Under the pieces are notes generated by a model that made no database searches, was not told the DNA's origin, and saw only the letters and a program-made list of their open reading frames with translations. Shown here one piece after another: positions 57,501 to 63,519 of a DNA stretch of 64,000 bases. The stretch comes from Nematopogon swammerdamellus (taxonomy: Eukaryota > Arthropoda > Insecta > Lepidoptera > Adelidae). The stretch's first letter is position 1. Each line of letters begins with the position of its first letter. Location: NCBI GenBank assembly GCA_946902875.1, contig OX336339.1, positions 25,327,349 through 25,391,348 on the forward strand. The letters are read 5' to 3'. A program made the translations under genes and the position numbers.

Positions 57501-57729
57501 TTTGAGCACATGCCCGATCTACCTATGGATGAAATTATACAATAAACAATAAACAATAAGTATTTGTATGCATGTGTTTGCGCAGGTGCTGCTAAAGACG
57601 TCTCTGAGCCTGGCGACGAGTGTGTACGCCTTCGCCGCAATACTGGCGGCCTGCGCGTGCCTCGCCCTACCCATCGAGACCAAGGGGCGCGAGATGAGGG
57701 AAAACATTCACACTCACACCACTAACTAG
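33379..57729 (+). CDS. SVOP: SVOP-like major facilitator transporter (synaptic vesicle 2-related protein), 13 exons, 503 aa
   Basis: Coding exons: 33379-33517, 33603-33762, 36879-36975, 38697-38821, 41290-41353, 42695-42820, 43518-43589, 44011-44150, 44825-44982, 53859-53970, 54423-54507, 55064-55153, 57586-57729. All junctions are GT-AG and all phases agree (1512 nt including stop). The protein shows the SVOP signature [14 protein letters not shown] after a cytoplasmic N-terminus, MFS motif A ([10 protein letters not shown]), [21 protein letters not shown] before the central loop, the second-half motif EKFGRKKT, the E-x-YPTALRS motif and a final PIETKGRE. Family members are 12-helix vesicle-membrane transporters of about 550 residues related to SV2; the substrate is unknown. 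An in-frame stop at 33355 precedes the chosen ATG. The model uses only the first copy of exon 9, which is tandemly amplified to 15 copies. Confidence 0.93.
33603..33762 (+). CDS. SVOP: SVOP exon 2 (first transmembrane region)
   Basis: It opens after TAAATTTGCAG and reads [20 protein letters not shown], then the diagnostic [17 protein letters not shown] segment of helix 1. It ends at TCTAA|GTACCT with phase 2. This exon gives the strongest family assignment. Confidence 0.93.
34895..35695 (+). mobile_element. LINE reverse transcriptase C-terminal half in SVOP intron 2
   Basis: One frame (34916-35137) reads [17 protein letters not shown] and [13 protein letters not shown]. After a frameshift another (35189-35674) reads [32 protein letters not shown] and [13 protein letters not shown]. 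This is the thumb/C-terminal region of a jockey/CR1-like LINE. It is truncated and frameshifted. Fragments of the same family lie at 8835 and 15995. Confidence 0.75.
36034..36247. repeat. Inverted pair of tRNA-like arms
   Basis: ATTAGAAAAATGCATCCCAG, then CAGGATTCGAACCTGGGT at 36034-36090, is mirrored by ACCCAGGTTCGAATCCTGG and GCATTTTTCTAATAAAAA at 36176-36247. The left arm extends to a tRNA-like sequence ending near 36123 (GTAGTTGGTTATCGCG in reverse). It lacks a paired acceptor stem and a T at position 33, so it is a pseudo-tRNA or SINE head. Confidence 0.6.
36525..36870 (+). mobile_element. SINE-2 abutting SVOP exon 3 acceptor
   Basis: It runs from GTCAGCCTCGATAGCTTAGT to GTCAGATTCCATAAAAATAA, only about 9 bases before exon 3. 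The branch point and pyrimidine tract of that acceptor must lie in SINE sequence. Confidence 0.8.
36879..36975 (+). CDS. SVOP: SVOP exon 3 (helix 2 and MFS motif A)
   Basis: It encodes [15 protein letters not shown] and then [11 protein letters not shown], the conserved loop 2-3 motif of major facilitators. The acceptor TGTTGCAG lies only about 9 bases beyond the A-rich tail of a SINE-2 copy (36525-36870), and the donor is ACT|GTACGT. A longer frame through this exon in another register is not the real one. Confidence 0.93.
36984..37705 (+). mobile_element. Repeat-G element with endonuclease-like ORF end
   Basis: A frame reads [54 protein letters not shown] and ends [11 protein letters not shown]-x(~13)-ELTVP fits a PD-(D/E)XK nuclease core as in restriction-like endonuclease retroelements; this is inference. 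A conserved 3' tail (GCATGCGCGGGAAATTTAGA, CGGATATGTTCGGTGAAGCC) follows. Tails recur at 38520-38690, 55230-55530 (-), 60100-60250 and 63920-64000. Confidence 0.6.
37755..38480 (+). repeat. Repeat-E copy split by unrelated sequence
   Basis: The head (GAGTCGTACTCGCGCACCGA to CGATAGATGGCATACAC) at 37760-37922 is separated from its continuation (ACACTTTTTAGTTTCTTCTA to GGATACGGAACCCTAAAA) at 38248-38477 by a roughly 325-base insertion. The insertion is bounded by ATGGCATACACCAATGATAT and CATTGGCATACAGCATACAC. Confidence 0.65.
38520..38690 (+). repeat. Repeat-G tail abutting SVOP exon 4 acceptor
   Basis: It runs from TAGCTGACGAGGGCTTCATG to CTTAGTTCCACACCTTTGTA and ends about 7 bases before the acceptor CAG. 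Confidence 0.8.
38697..38821 (+). CDS. SVOP: SVOP exon 4 (helices 3-4)
   Basis: It reads [20 protein letters not shown] and continues to [14 protein letters not shown], matching helices 3-4 of SVOP. The acceptor TACGTCAG lies about 10 bases after the end of a repeat-G copy. The donor is CAGTC|GTGAGT, phase 2. Confidence 0.92.
39046..39255 (-). pseudogene. Candidate antisense exon or retrocopy fragment, about 69 codons
   Basis: On the minus strand a good acceptor (branch-like CTAAC, then ATTCAG) is followed by ATG ATG TCT and a coding-like frame, [20 protein letters not shown] to [13 protein letters not shown] do not recognise the protein. The frame ends at an A/T run. No partner exon is seen nearby, so an isolated exon of an antisense gene and a gene fragment carried by a transposon are equally possible. 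Confidence 0.25.
39590..40370 (+). other. CpG-rich promoter-like region and small ORF in SVOP intron 4
   Basis: 39590-39960 is GC- and CpG-rich with GT/TG runs, unlike the AT-rich surroundings and not matching the dispersed repeats here. It precedes an ATG at 40055 in moderate context (TATAATGGC) opening a 61-codon frame, [20 protein letters not shown] to RRVDFMYK, stop 40238-40240. AATAAA follows at 40365. The peptide is charged and plausible as coding but I recognise no family. It could be a nested small gene, a first exon, or a retrocopy fragment. Confidence 0.35.
40590..41200 (-). mobile_element. SINE-2 (minus) with nested hAT element
   Basis: SINE-2 in reverse (CTGTCACGTTTGGCTACATC) is interrupted at CACCTACAA and resumes at ACCTACAACATCTACGATGG, continuing to the B box region near 41180. 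Confidence 0.8.
40631..40970. mobile_element. Non-autonomous hAT element, 340 bp
   Basis: It starts CAGCCATACTCAAAGTG and ends AAGTTTGAGAACCGCTG. The inverse of the end is CAGCGGTTCTCAAACTT, the typical hAT end form. An 8-base duplication ACCTACAA flanks it (40623-40630, 40971-40978). The interior is AT-rich without coding sequence and has a CTCCGCGGAGCCCTAGGGCT palindromic zone. Confidence 0.88.
41290..41353 (+). CDS. SVOP: SVOP exon 5
   Basis: This short 64-base exon encodes [20 protein letters not shown], the conserved segment after helix 4. It opens after GTGTTGTAG and ends at GAC|GTGAGT. A frame that continues past the donor is intronic. Confidence 0.92.
41466..41605 (+). mobile_element. 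RTE-like LINE C-terminal remnant
   Basis: The translation reads [18 protein letters not shown] then [15 protein letters not shown], typical of the last residues of RTE-type pol proteins. It lies 110 bases after exon 5. Confidence 0.65.
41840..42195 (+). mobile_element. SINE-2, 5S block well preserved
   Basis: It begins within the head (ACAGTCAACTGTCGCTATTG) and shows GTTAAGCAACGCTGGGCGCG plus GTCAGTACTTGGATGGGTGA, the clearest 5S-like block in the window. It ends in a 12-A tail at 42193. Confidence 0.85.
42215..42490 (-). mobile_element. SINE-1 copy
   Basis: It is inverted from AACCGAGGCTGCTATGCGGC to the head CCACTCGGCCACCCGCCGC, directly after the tail of SINE-2. Confidence 0.82.
42495..42630 (+). 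mobile_element. LINE 3' tail (same family as 58380-58810)
   Basis: GACTTGGGGGTCATC, AGATCTTCCTAGGTCGCAG and CAACAGGGCTCAGGGGCCCT match the intact 3' end at 58700-58800. Confidence 0.75.
42695..42820 (+). CDS. SVOP: SVOP exon 6 (helices 5-6)
   Basis: It encodes 42 residues, [19 protein letters not shown] to LLLFAIICP, spanning two hydrophobic helices. It lies between GTGCGCAG and GTGAGT, phase 0 at both ends. Confidence 0.92.
43130..43435 (+). repeat. Repeat-D copy
   Basis: TTTTGTCAGCGGCTTCGGTC head, shortened middle, complete 3' end. Confidence 0.75.
43518..43589 (+). CDS. SVOP: SVOP exon 7 (PESARF motif)
   Basis: It encodes [20 protein letters not shown] and a few more residues. PESARF is the sugar-porter/SV2-type motif that follows helix 6 and begins the large cytoplasmic loop. 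The acceptor is AAATTGCAG and the donor GAGCAG|GTTTTT is weak. Confidence 0.9.
43600..43990 (+). repeat. LINE 3' end and repeat-F fragment in SVOP intron 7
   Basis: GGCTGGAAGAAATCG, GTCTGCCTTTGCGTGATACT and GAAATAAACGCTATTCTATT look like a LINE 3' end. A repeat-F arm (AACCCGACTCCTTTAAC) follows at 43880-43985. Confidence 0.5.
44011..44150 (+). CDS. SVOP: SVOP exon 8 (central loop to helix 7)
   Basis: It encodes [15 protein letters not shown] through NTSLLLWVI and ends in phase 2 at TATATG|GTGAGT. It completes the central loop and starts helix 7, which the first exon 9 copy continues. A SINE-3 fragment begins about 17 bases after the donor. Confidence 0.9.
44825..44982 (+). CDS. SVOP: SVOP exon 9, first copy (helix 7, lumenal loop, start of helix 8)
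   Basis: The acceptor AAATTGCAG at 44824 and phase fit exon 8. It reads [20 protein letters not shown], then a lumenal loop with two cysteines (GACAADC), then [15 protein letters not shown], which matches the SVOP family well. The donor is CCCAG|GTACAT. Joining 44982 directly to 53859 restores the normal family sequence ([18 protein letters not shown]). This is copy 1 of a 15-copy array. Confidence 0.9.
44838..45990 (+). repeat. SVOP: Tandem amplification of SVOP exon 9, left block (copies 1-8, 150-bp unit)
   Basis: Units start at 44838, 44988, 45138, 45288, 45438, 45588, 45738 and 45888, with an exact 150-base period (50 codons). The last is cut at 45990 by a transposon. Each unit is exon 9 without its first 13 bases plus the first 5 intron bases (GTACA). 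The frame from 44826 stays open through all copies to a stop inside the transposon near 46119. Copies differ at few sites: GGC/GGT/TGT at the YYG position, CTG/TTG, GAT/GAC, CCG/CCA, and one TAC to CAC. The near-identity indicates recent amplification or ongoing homogenisation. The junction GGTACA|TTCTGC shows a 2-base CA microhomology between intron 9 and the exon start. Confidence 0.95.
46915..47050. repeat. Repeat-F fragment nested in the CACTA-like element
   Basis: It matches one arm of the GGAGTCGGGGGACCGCTAAG palindromic family found elsewhere in the window (here GGAGTCGGTGGACCGCTAAG). Confidence 0.65.
47051..48035. other. CACTA-like element interior without recognised content
   Basis: This stretch is AT-rich with a CpG-rich patch near 47890-48050. 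A 115-codon minus frame (47064-47411) has no family I recognise. It may be old element sequence or another nested insertion. Confidence 0.3.
48036..48440. repeat. 57-58-bp tandem repeat, about 7 copies
   Basis: Units carry CATTCTTTGTACACTCCACA, then CATCGAGCGTGCTAGTTT and CGAATAGAGTTTAGAC. They differ at a few positions (GAGCGTG/CTCGTG; CATTATTTG; TTTTGAA). The last unit runs into the left arm of the inverted-repeat element, whose right arm holds only one partial unit, so the array expanded on one side only. Confidence 0.9.
48505..49451 (+). mobile_element. 5'-truncated non-LTR retrotransposon with reverse transcriptase remnant
   Basis: A reading frame from about 48486 to 49163 shows the reverse transcriptase catalytic box [10 protein letters not shown], then [24 protein letters not shown] and the connection region to LGRVMTS. 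The 5' part of the pol gene is missing. The 3' end is AT-rich and closes with repeated GATTT units, typical of CR1-like lepidopteran LINEs. An ATTAC duplication flanks it (48500-48504, 49452-49456), and the uninterrupted opposite palindrome arm shows the empty site. Confidence 0.85.
49907..50594. mobile_element. Insertion with AACCGACTTC ends and an internal hairpin
   Basis: It starts with AACCGACTTCAAAA (49907) and reaches the inverse TTTTGAAGTCGGTT (50563-50576). It interrupts the right palindrome arm between TTTTTC and GTAATTAAAG. Its 3' half is a hairpin with arms about 50373-50442 and 50517-50590, including AACCCTAGAGTTGAAGGCGG. A related hairpin lies at 16853-17040. Confidence 0.65.
50744..51424 (-). 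pseudogene. Broken EnSpm/CACTA-like transposase, N-terminal part
   Basis: The ATG at 51424 ([19 protein letters not shown]) opens 146 codons: a basic start, an acidic Ser/Glu/Asp-rich linker, then [16 protein letters not shown] and [14 protein letters not shown]. These are typical of a transposase-like family common in arthropods. The frame stops with TAG right after DNGEY where related proteins continue. The same frame then resumes (HPGITEPLE..., [32 protein letters not shown]), so the stop is a point nonsense change rather than the natural end. After about position 50744 homology is lost into an inverted-repeat element. Family assignment is from memory of the motifs. Confidence 0.6.
52273..53369 (+). 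repeat. SVOP: Tandem amplification of SVOP exon 9, right block (end of copy 8, copies 9-15)
   Basis: The end of split copy 8 (52273-52319, with an ACG to ATG change) is followed by complete units at 52320, 52470, 52620, 52770, 52920, 53070 and 53220. The split halves, 103 + 47 bases, sum to exactly 150. Copies 12 and 14 share TTT ATG, ACAGAG, GGCACG and CTGAAG, while copies 13 and 15 share another set, forming a 300-base dimer repeated twice. The last copy ends CCCGG|GTACAG and runs into unique intron sequence, so its donor is the ancestral exon 9 donor. The frame is open from before 52273 to about 53513. Confidence 0.95.
53380..53720 (+). repeat. Repeat-E copy after the exon 9 array
   Basis: It runs from AAGTGCGAGTCGAACTCTCG, only about 12 bases after the last exon 9 copy, to GGATACGAAACTTTAAAAAA. 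Confidence 0.8.
53859..53970 (+). CDS. SVOP: SVOP exon 10 (helix 8-9, second MFS motif)
   Basis: It opens after CACTTTTCAG in phase 1 and reads [20 protein letters not shown], carrying the second-half motif-A equivalent, then a hydrophobic helix. The donor is GAGAA|GTAAGT. It accepts any exon 9 copy in frame. Confidence 0.92.
54045..54330. repeat. Repeat-D copy (minus) meeting a repeat-D head (plus)
   Basis: The minus copy ends GAGCAAAGCCGCGGGCAAAA at about 54280, and a forward head TTTTGCCCGCGGCTTCGCTC starts at 54302. The two heads face each other. Confidence 0.75.
54423..54507 (+). CDS. SVOP: SVOP exon 11 (helix 10)
   Basis: It encodes [20 protein letters not shown] then AAYVYTPE, the conserved helix 10 region. 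It sits between ATTTTTCAG and GAG|GTAAGA. Confidence 0.92.
54660..54870 (+). repeat. SINE-2 head fragments and repeat-E fragment
   Basis: GTCAGTCTCGGTAGCTCAGT is repeated as GTCAGCCTCGGTAACTCAGT, then the sequence switches to repeat E (CACATATTCTGTGAAAATTT to CGGATACGGAACCCTAAAAA). Confidence 0.65.
55064..55153 (+). CDS. SVOP: SVOP exon 12 (YPT motif, helix 11)
   Basis: It encodes [20 protein letters not shown] then [10 protein letters not shown]. With the last residues of exon 11 it forms the conserved TPEVYPT-x-x-R motif. The acceptor AACAAG is unusual in lacking a clear pyrimidine tract. The donor is CAG|GTAATT. Confidence 0.9.
55225..55530 (-). mobile_element. Repeat-G 3' part
   Basis: The minus strand reads [20 protein letters not shown], then GTGGFPAS and the conserved tail. 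It lies in SVOP intron 12. Confidence 0.75.
55537..55885. repeat. Diverged tandem repeat, about 78 bp, 4-5 copies
   Basis: After a short repeat-D head, GGGCGAGGCCGAAGGCCGAGCT recurs with changes at about 55650, 55720, 55790 and 55860. Each is preceded by AAGTAACTAAG/AAGTAACAAAG. Confidence 0.75.
55890..56145 (-). mobile_element. SINE-1 head and SINE-3 fragment
   Basis: CACGCCGACTGGATTCGAAC to CTACTCAGTCACCAATCGC is a mutated SINE-1 head in reverse. CTTAGTCGCCTTTTACGACA is SINE-3. Confidence 0.6.
56148..56432 (+). mobile_element. SINE-3-like repeat
   Basis: It runs from GGGGCCGGTACTTAAAAGGA to CCCCAATTGTCGGGATACAG. Confidence 0.72.
56451..56600. mobile_element. Small inverted-repeat element
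   Basis: CATGGTTCGAATTCGCGGT and ACCACGAATTCGAACCATG form 19-base ends with one mismatch. The interior shares a CGAGTGCCTGGCTGCG segment with the Penelope-like tail at 6980. Confidence 0.6.
56610..56850 (-). mobile_element. SINE-1, 3' half
   Basis: The T-rich start (inverted A tail) is followed by ATCCGGTATGGGTGGCTGAT to CCACCTAGTAAGGGGCAAGG. Confidence 0.8.
57345..57535 (+). mobile_element. LINE 3'-end fragment
   Basis: It is a near-identical copy of 14500-14670, ending about 50 bases before SVOP exon 13. Confidence 0.65.
57586..57729 (+). CDS. SVOP: SVOP exon 13 (helix 12, C-terminus, stop)
   Basis: It encodes [20 protein letters not shown], then [19 protein letters not shown] and TAG at 57727. 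PIETKGRE is the family end motif. The acceptor is TGTTTGCGCAG. The C-terminal tail is short. Confidence 0.92.
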   Translation: MLLKTSLSLATSVYAFAAILAACACLALPIETKGREMRENIHTHTTN

Positions 57730-59400
57730 CTGTTACTAACGATTGACTAGAGGGAATAACGTATAGTGATAAGTCCGCCTTTGCACACTTCTGCATTTCT
57801 TTGCGCTTGCGCGAACACATACTCACTAACGCGCTCGAAAGTCCCGGCATAGCACTTCGTACTCTATCGACCTATCCTTGTCTTTTCCGTATTGTTAGAC
57901 AGAGATAGCGCCTAGAGGGATCCATCGGCCCAGAGCCGATACTCGGAATACAAAAAAGCACATACCGGCAAGAAATACTCTTCCTGGGCGCACAAACAAA
58001 GCAAGCAGCACTGGTTCCAACTGCCCGGGTAGAAGCACGCGAAGGCACTAATTTCTGGGTCAGAGGCGGCACAAGGCGTGGGTGACGTGGGCGAGAGCCC
58101 ACAGCCTCGCGGCCCGAGGAGCTTCGCGCCTCGAAAGTTCATGCAGCTTTGATTCATGAAAAATATTCAGCTATATCTATTAAAAGAGACCGGAGTAAAC
58201 ATGTTTAGACTTAATAAAAGGCAAACTAAAGCTTACTATAAAGCCTTTATCAGACACAAGATGTTTGATTTGATCAGTATACCGGAAATCCATTTCAACA
58301 GTGAAAATTCATAAAATCCATGTCACCAGAGCCAGAGAGGTCTTCGTAAAATATATCTTGCCCACATCAAATTTAGGTCTTGCCCCGCCACTGTTCTGGG
58401 TACTCGCGTAAATTCACTTTCAAGGTATTAAACCTAAAACGAAACGACATAAGAGTCCTAACAAGGACCTTAACAGGACACTGCAGAATAAACAAACACC
58501 TACACCGAATGGGGCTTAGCGACACACCGGTGTGCAGGTTCTGTATAATAGAGGATGAAACGTCAATACACATCCTTTATGAATGTGAAGTGCTCATTCA
58601 CAGTAGAAGCCGTATTCTTTGGGGTTATATTTTTAATCCACACCAAATGCAGGCACTCAACCAACCCCAAGAATATAACTCAGTTCATAGAGGAAATCAG
58701 ACTTGGGGTTTGAGCTATAAGCTTTTGGGAGATCCAATATAGATCTTCCTAAGTCGCAGCGACAACAGGGCTCAGGGGCCCTAGCTCTCGCACTTTATAT
58801 CATAATTATAATCATAGAGGGATGTGTGATGGATGAGTGAGGGGTGTAGTTACGAGAAATACAGCGTAGGATTCTGGAGTGCACTTTTGGACTCATTGGT
58901 TTTCGAAAATGTTTTTGATTCCGTAACAGTTTCATGAAAGACATAATGTATGTTTTCACGCTATACTCGATGAGAATTAATGTAATAATCAGTATTAATA
59001 TTAATAATTAACTATTCTTTTAATTTTAATACTATTGATTATTTTAATAATGGACATAGGTACTTAGCATAAAAAATTGTGATAGTTTTATAAAACTCGA
59101 ATGTATTGTCGATCTTAACTTTTACTGTAATACTGTCTATTTTGTTAAAAATACTCATAAAATGTTATAACTTTCTATAATTTTAATGTTTCTTTGGGAA
59201 ATGGTGCTTTATATTAACATAATAAGTAAATAATAATTTATATTATTTTTAATGGTTGCGCATTGAACTGCGAACATTGAAATTACCAAAAATATTTATT
59301 TTAATTTTAAGGAAGTACTTAAGTTTAAATTAACTTTTTATACTAATAAATTTTTTGTACGACAATATGCATTTTCATTTATATTAATAGCCACTGATCA
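57730..59400 (+). other. SVOP: SVOP 3' region
   Basis: After the stop there is a short unique stretch, then fragments of LINE-derived sequence (58170-58810), then an AT-rich stretch 58850-59400 with a canonical AATAAA at 59345-59350. Transcription could end at that signal or earlier (AATAAA near 58217). Nothing else coding is seen. Confidence 0.35.
58380..58810 (+). mobile_element. LINE C-terminal fragment with zinc knuckle
   Basis: The frame reads LTGHCRINKHLHRMGLSDTP, then VCRFC-x(n)-H-x(4)-C, the CCHC-like C-terminal motif following RNase H in I/R1-type LINEs. The 3' end CAACAGGGCTCAGGGGCCCT then CATAATTATAATCATA follows. Confidence 0.75.
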
Positions 59401-59419
59401 TTTCCCATGTTTATAATTT

Positions 59420-59520
59420 TTTTATGTTATCCAGTATGGGTGACTGCATAGGTGGCCGAGTGAGAGGGACCATAACACATGCTCCGGCCAGCCAATGTCA
59501 CCTCCGAGGTGTTATACTGG
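59420..59520 (-). mobile_element. SINE-1 3' fragment
   Basis: ATCCAGTATGGGTGACTG, then ACACATGCTCCGGCCAGCCA and TCACCTCCGAGGTG. Confidence 0.6.
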
Positions 59521-59552
59521 AGAATTTTTTATTGTAATGAAATATATCAATC

Positions 59553-59900
59553 AATACTAATAATAAATCTGTAAGGGACGGTCATGGAGTAAGTTACTTT
59601 ATTTTATGAGATACTGCGTTTGTAGACTCTATGCGTAAATCTTTTCTGTATGTATGTATGTTCCTCCATAACTCTTAAACCGATCATCCGAATTTGATTA
59701 AACTCAGTACAAGCACATATAATTATACGGGACACAGGATAGGCTAAATACAATTCAGTTCCGGTTACGCTAAGATATTGCTCTCATACAAACCGAATTG
59801 TTCCGCGCCCCGAAATAAAGATACACCAGCGGGCTTACTTTCTTCGTTTTAAATAGGTACGAATTTCACGCGAGCAAAGCCGCGGGCAAAAGCTAGTATT
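59553..59900 (-). repeat. Repeat-D, near full length
   Basis: It reads in reverse from ATACTAATAATAAATCTGTA to AGCCGCGGGCAAAAGCTAGT. Confidence 0.82.
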
Positions 59901-59904
59901 ATAT

Positions 59905-60250
59905 AAAACTAGCTGTGCTCGCGACTTCGTCCGCATGGACTTATCACGACGACGCCATCTACCGGGTTCAATTGTATTTTCAAACAATGAATCCACAAAT
60001 ATACACACAAAATTTCATCCAAATCGGTCCAGCCGTTTAGGACAGAGTTAGGTAACAAAACACACGGACAGAAGAATTATATATGTAGCGAATTATATAT
60101 GGCTTGAAGCGAGCCGAAACGTGAAGCATGCGCGGGAAATTTAGAGTGGCCACTCGCTAGTCCCGGCCTCGATTAATACCCTCCTCTACTGCCGATGGGC
60201 CCGGATATGTTCGGTGAAGCCATCGCAAGCTTAGATCCACACCTTCATGT
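59905..60250 (+). repeat. Dispersed repeat followed by repeat-G tail
   Basis: CTAGCTGTGCTCGCGACTTC to CATCCAAATCGGTCCAGCCG is a lepidopteran-type repeat. From 60110 the repeat-G tail follows (GCATGCGCGGGAAATTTAGA). Confidence 0.65.
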
Positions 60251-60373
60251 AAACTTGATGGCGACACAAAAAGTTCTAACTACAACTCTACTAAAGTTCT
60301 ATGTTGATTTCCAAAGTTTACACTATAATCATTAATCAAATCACGCCATGTTGTACATGAAGACAGCCGAGGC

Positions 60374-60932
60374 TAGGGTTGCCAACTCTTCGTGTCGGCA
60401 ATCCGGGAGACTGGAAATTTGCTTTGGAAAAATACAGGAAAATAAGTAGATCTAACATATTTTGGCGGCTCGAACTCGTGCCATCATAAGTTAAGACCTT
60501 AAGACCTCACCGACCTTATGCTCGGCAGCTATTTCCTTCTCTTTCTAACAATGCCCGGTTTTTCAAACATTTTATGTTATTATGAAGAAATTATACAACT
60601 TATACAAAATCTGAGGCAAACAAACTGTTTATTAATGTTTTTTTCAATAAAAACAATTGCCAGTCCCTATTGAGCATACGTTTTTAACATCAAAACAGTT
60701 CTGTTTTTATGTCTCATAATCATAACATAACTCTTTCAATATGGAGTGCCAAATGTAAGAACGTTGAATAGGTGTTCTTGGCTAAATGTATAGATAGGTG
60801 GATAATGTCGACAGAAGAATGAAGCTATTATTTCTGGGAGTTCTTACTATCGTTCCGGGAGCCGGGAGATTATCAAAATTATACATGTGAATCCGGGAGA
60901 ATCCCGGAATTCCGGGAGGGTTGGCAACCCTA
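60374..60932. mobile_element. Non-autonomous hAT-like element, 559 bp, inside a SINE-1 remnant
   Basis: It begins TAGGGTTGCCAACTC and ends GGTTGGCAACCCTA. An 8-base duplication GCCGAGGC flanks it (60366-60373, 60933-60940). The 3' flank (TGCTATGCGGCCATCTTACA) is SINE-1 in reverse. There is no open frame. Confidence 0.85.
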
Positions 60933-61194
60933 GCCGAGGCTGCTATGCGGCCATCTTACATACAGTACGGTGGTATCAACCCAATCGTATACGAGCCTAC
61001 AACCTAGCAAGGGGCAAGGAATCTACAAATTTATTTAGGTCAAAGAATGAAAATTTTATGAATTTGTAAATTATGTAATGGTACCACTCAATACATACAT
61101 ATTTAGCACTGTGCAACTCTCGAAGGAGATTAAATACTGGTGCTGCATACCCAGAAATACAGACACAGGCATTTTTGTAATAGCACCCATAATA

Positions 61195-61290
61195 AGCAGC
61201 GGGTGGCCGAGTGGTCTGGGCATCCGTTTCTCATGCGTGGAGTCCGAGGTTCGAATCCAACTGACGTGAACCAATGTGTTATTCCAGATT
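61195..61290 (+). mobile_element. SINE-1 head
   Basis: GCGGGTGGCCGAGTGGTCTG and GAGGTTCGAATCC are kept (A and B boxes), but the body is missing. The acceptor arms do not pair as in a working tRNA. Confidence 0.7.
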
Positions 61291-61559
61291 TGAAAAAAAT
61301 TACTGGTTCGGATTTCATATAAAAAAATTTAAGAACATTAGGTTGACTGACGTTGACGTGCCTAAGGCAATAAGCCCGCCCTTGCCACGCATTAAGTGGC
61401 ATAAAGTTTATTATTATATTATTACAACCCAGGCAAGTGATCACTATTAAACTTTTTTTATGTAAACCATCATGGGTGGCTGTGGCGAGAGACCAATGGT
61501 GCAGTCGACAGAGCCAAAATCACCTCTCCTCGCGAAACCACGCTCAGTTAGGTGCCATG

Positions 61560-62600
61560 CCAGCAGATTTGGAAATAATTTTGCAATAACTGATTTGTCT
61601 TTGTCTTAAATTATGTCTATGTTTATAGAGTTGTATTAGAGAAGAGTATACTAGAAAATGAAACAGCAGAAATGGATTTCAAACATTTTAATCACATATT
61701 ACAATGTAAATTATTCCTAGTCTTCAAGCAATTACGCTAGATCAAGTAGGCAAGTAATTGAACACTAAATTATTCACCAGACTTCGTTAATTTTAATATA
61801 AGTTGAATCAATCACAGAAAGAAATCTATAATATTTAAACGCAAAATATTAAAACATAAATGAATAAATTTCCACGCACATACACACCTGCCAATAAACA
61901 TCATAAACTCTAAATAGGGTTAATAAGAAAATAATGAAAAAGTAATAATAACGCATGCGACCGAATGTCCATGGGCGTCGTTAGACACCTTATAGGTAGT
62001 TCGGCGCCACATGTCGCGCCTTCAATAAAAAAAAAGGATTTAGAATTGGCCTACAGTTTAGTCGCAGGTATGCGAGTGCTCTTACAAAACTCTTCGCTTA
62101 AAACTGTCACAAATTAAAAACAAAATATAACTTCAAAAAGGATGGTAAGAAAACTGAACATACACATCGACATACTTTCCTAGGCACTCAGCGGTGGCGC
62201 TAGAGACGGGTTCGGTGTTGTCACTCACTCACTGAAGAGCAGAAATGACATAATTTGAAAATGGTGCCTTTTAAAGTATGCCGGTATGTGTACATAGATT
62301 TTTGGTCAACCAAATAACATTCTACAAACAAAATCTACACAATCAAATATTGTTTTGTGCCTACTCAATAATTTACCTTATTTTAATATTAATAGTAAAA
62401 TGTATTCTATTTTTATTATAATAATAAACTGTATTAGTTATCTGCATGCACCAAGTGCCAAGTGATGTCTGGTAGTGATTGGAAGTGGATGAGCAAGTAT
62501 CATAATTCCCTAAACAGAAACTTGGCACTTGAGCATCCGTCGAAGCTTACATTATACTAATATCTGTGCTCTCCCAATATTTCGGTAAATACCTATTAAA
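61560..62600. other. AT-rich stretch without recognised gene
   Basis: The sequence is largely unique, with a short LINE-tail match at 61960-62035 (CGACCGAATGTCCATGGGCG, inverse of 4740). It could be untranslated sequence of a neighbouring minus-strand gene (several TTTATT signals), but nothing proves it. Confidence 0.3.
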
Positions 62601-62606
62601 TGAGTC

Positions 62607-62920
62607 GTATAGTTCCAGAACCCGCCAAATCGATTTCTCTAAAAAAAGTAGTTACAAACTGTTTCGAATAAAGTATTGAATTTGTCACTTATCTGTGACA
62701 AATTCCAGACGACATGTCAAAAGACATTATGTTCCTAGAAAGAAAGAAAGAAAGAAAAATATTATTCCTATCACAGTCCAATCCAGAGTGAATCGCAAAG
62801 AAAAAGTAACATTCGTTCCAGCTCCCTCGTAGTTTGATTGGACATGGGCTCTATCAAGGTAGTTTTTTCGTCTTACTGTAAAATCGTCCTAAACGCAGTT
62901 GGCGGGTTCTGGAACTATAC
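62607..62920. mobile_element. MITE with 21-bp perfect terminal inverted repeats
   Basis: GTATAGTTCCAGAACCCGCC at the left is matched exactly in reverse by GGCGGGTTCTGGAACTATAC at the right. 314 bases, including an (AAAG)n run at about 62740. No coding sequence. Confidence 0.8.
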
Positions 62921-63480
62921 CACTCAAATATCAAATATGAAAAAGGTTTTAACTCTGATAAATATCGAATCTAGAAGTATTTTTTTTTACTTATACAATA
63001 AGAATTGCTAATAATGTCACCTATTTCTAACCGAGAAGATTATTAAATGGTATTTTGATCAAATGTTTAGGAGAGCCAGGGCAAAATATAAACCAATTAA
63101 AGGAATTAAACCAACTTGTGGGTAGTAAGTTAATCAACTTCACCAGTGAGATCAAATTATTCAGCCTTATATTACGTGATGTATCTAGACACTAAAAGTG
63201 GGCATACTTTAAGTGGTACATCCACTTATAGATTGAACTGAATGCTCAAATTTTTATAAGTTACATTTATGTGTAGTGAAAAATTGATATTTTGCGGAGG
63301 TGTCTTTGCATATTGTAAGGAATAATACAAACTCAGGGGCTTTAAGATGTTTACGTTAAAGGAAATTGAATGTGGGGTGAACTATTTTCGCCCATTTCGA
63401 ATTATTTGCTTCGGAAACGTCACTAGAGGCATCCTACAGAATATAGATGATAGAGGGAGGTTAAGAGCGGTACTGGTGGT
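62921..63480. other. No gene recognised; ends in a repeat-G fragment
   Basis: AT-rich sequence to about 63400. Then GGAAACGTCACTAGAGGCAT, with CCTACAGAATATAGATG, matches the coding end of repeat G in decayed form. Confidence 0.4.
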
Positions 63481-63519
63481 TCTCTGCGTCCTAGTCAACT
63501 GCAGACCAGTACATCGCAA

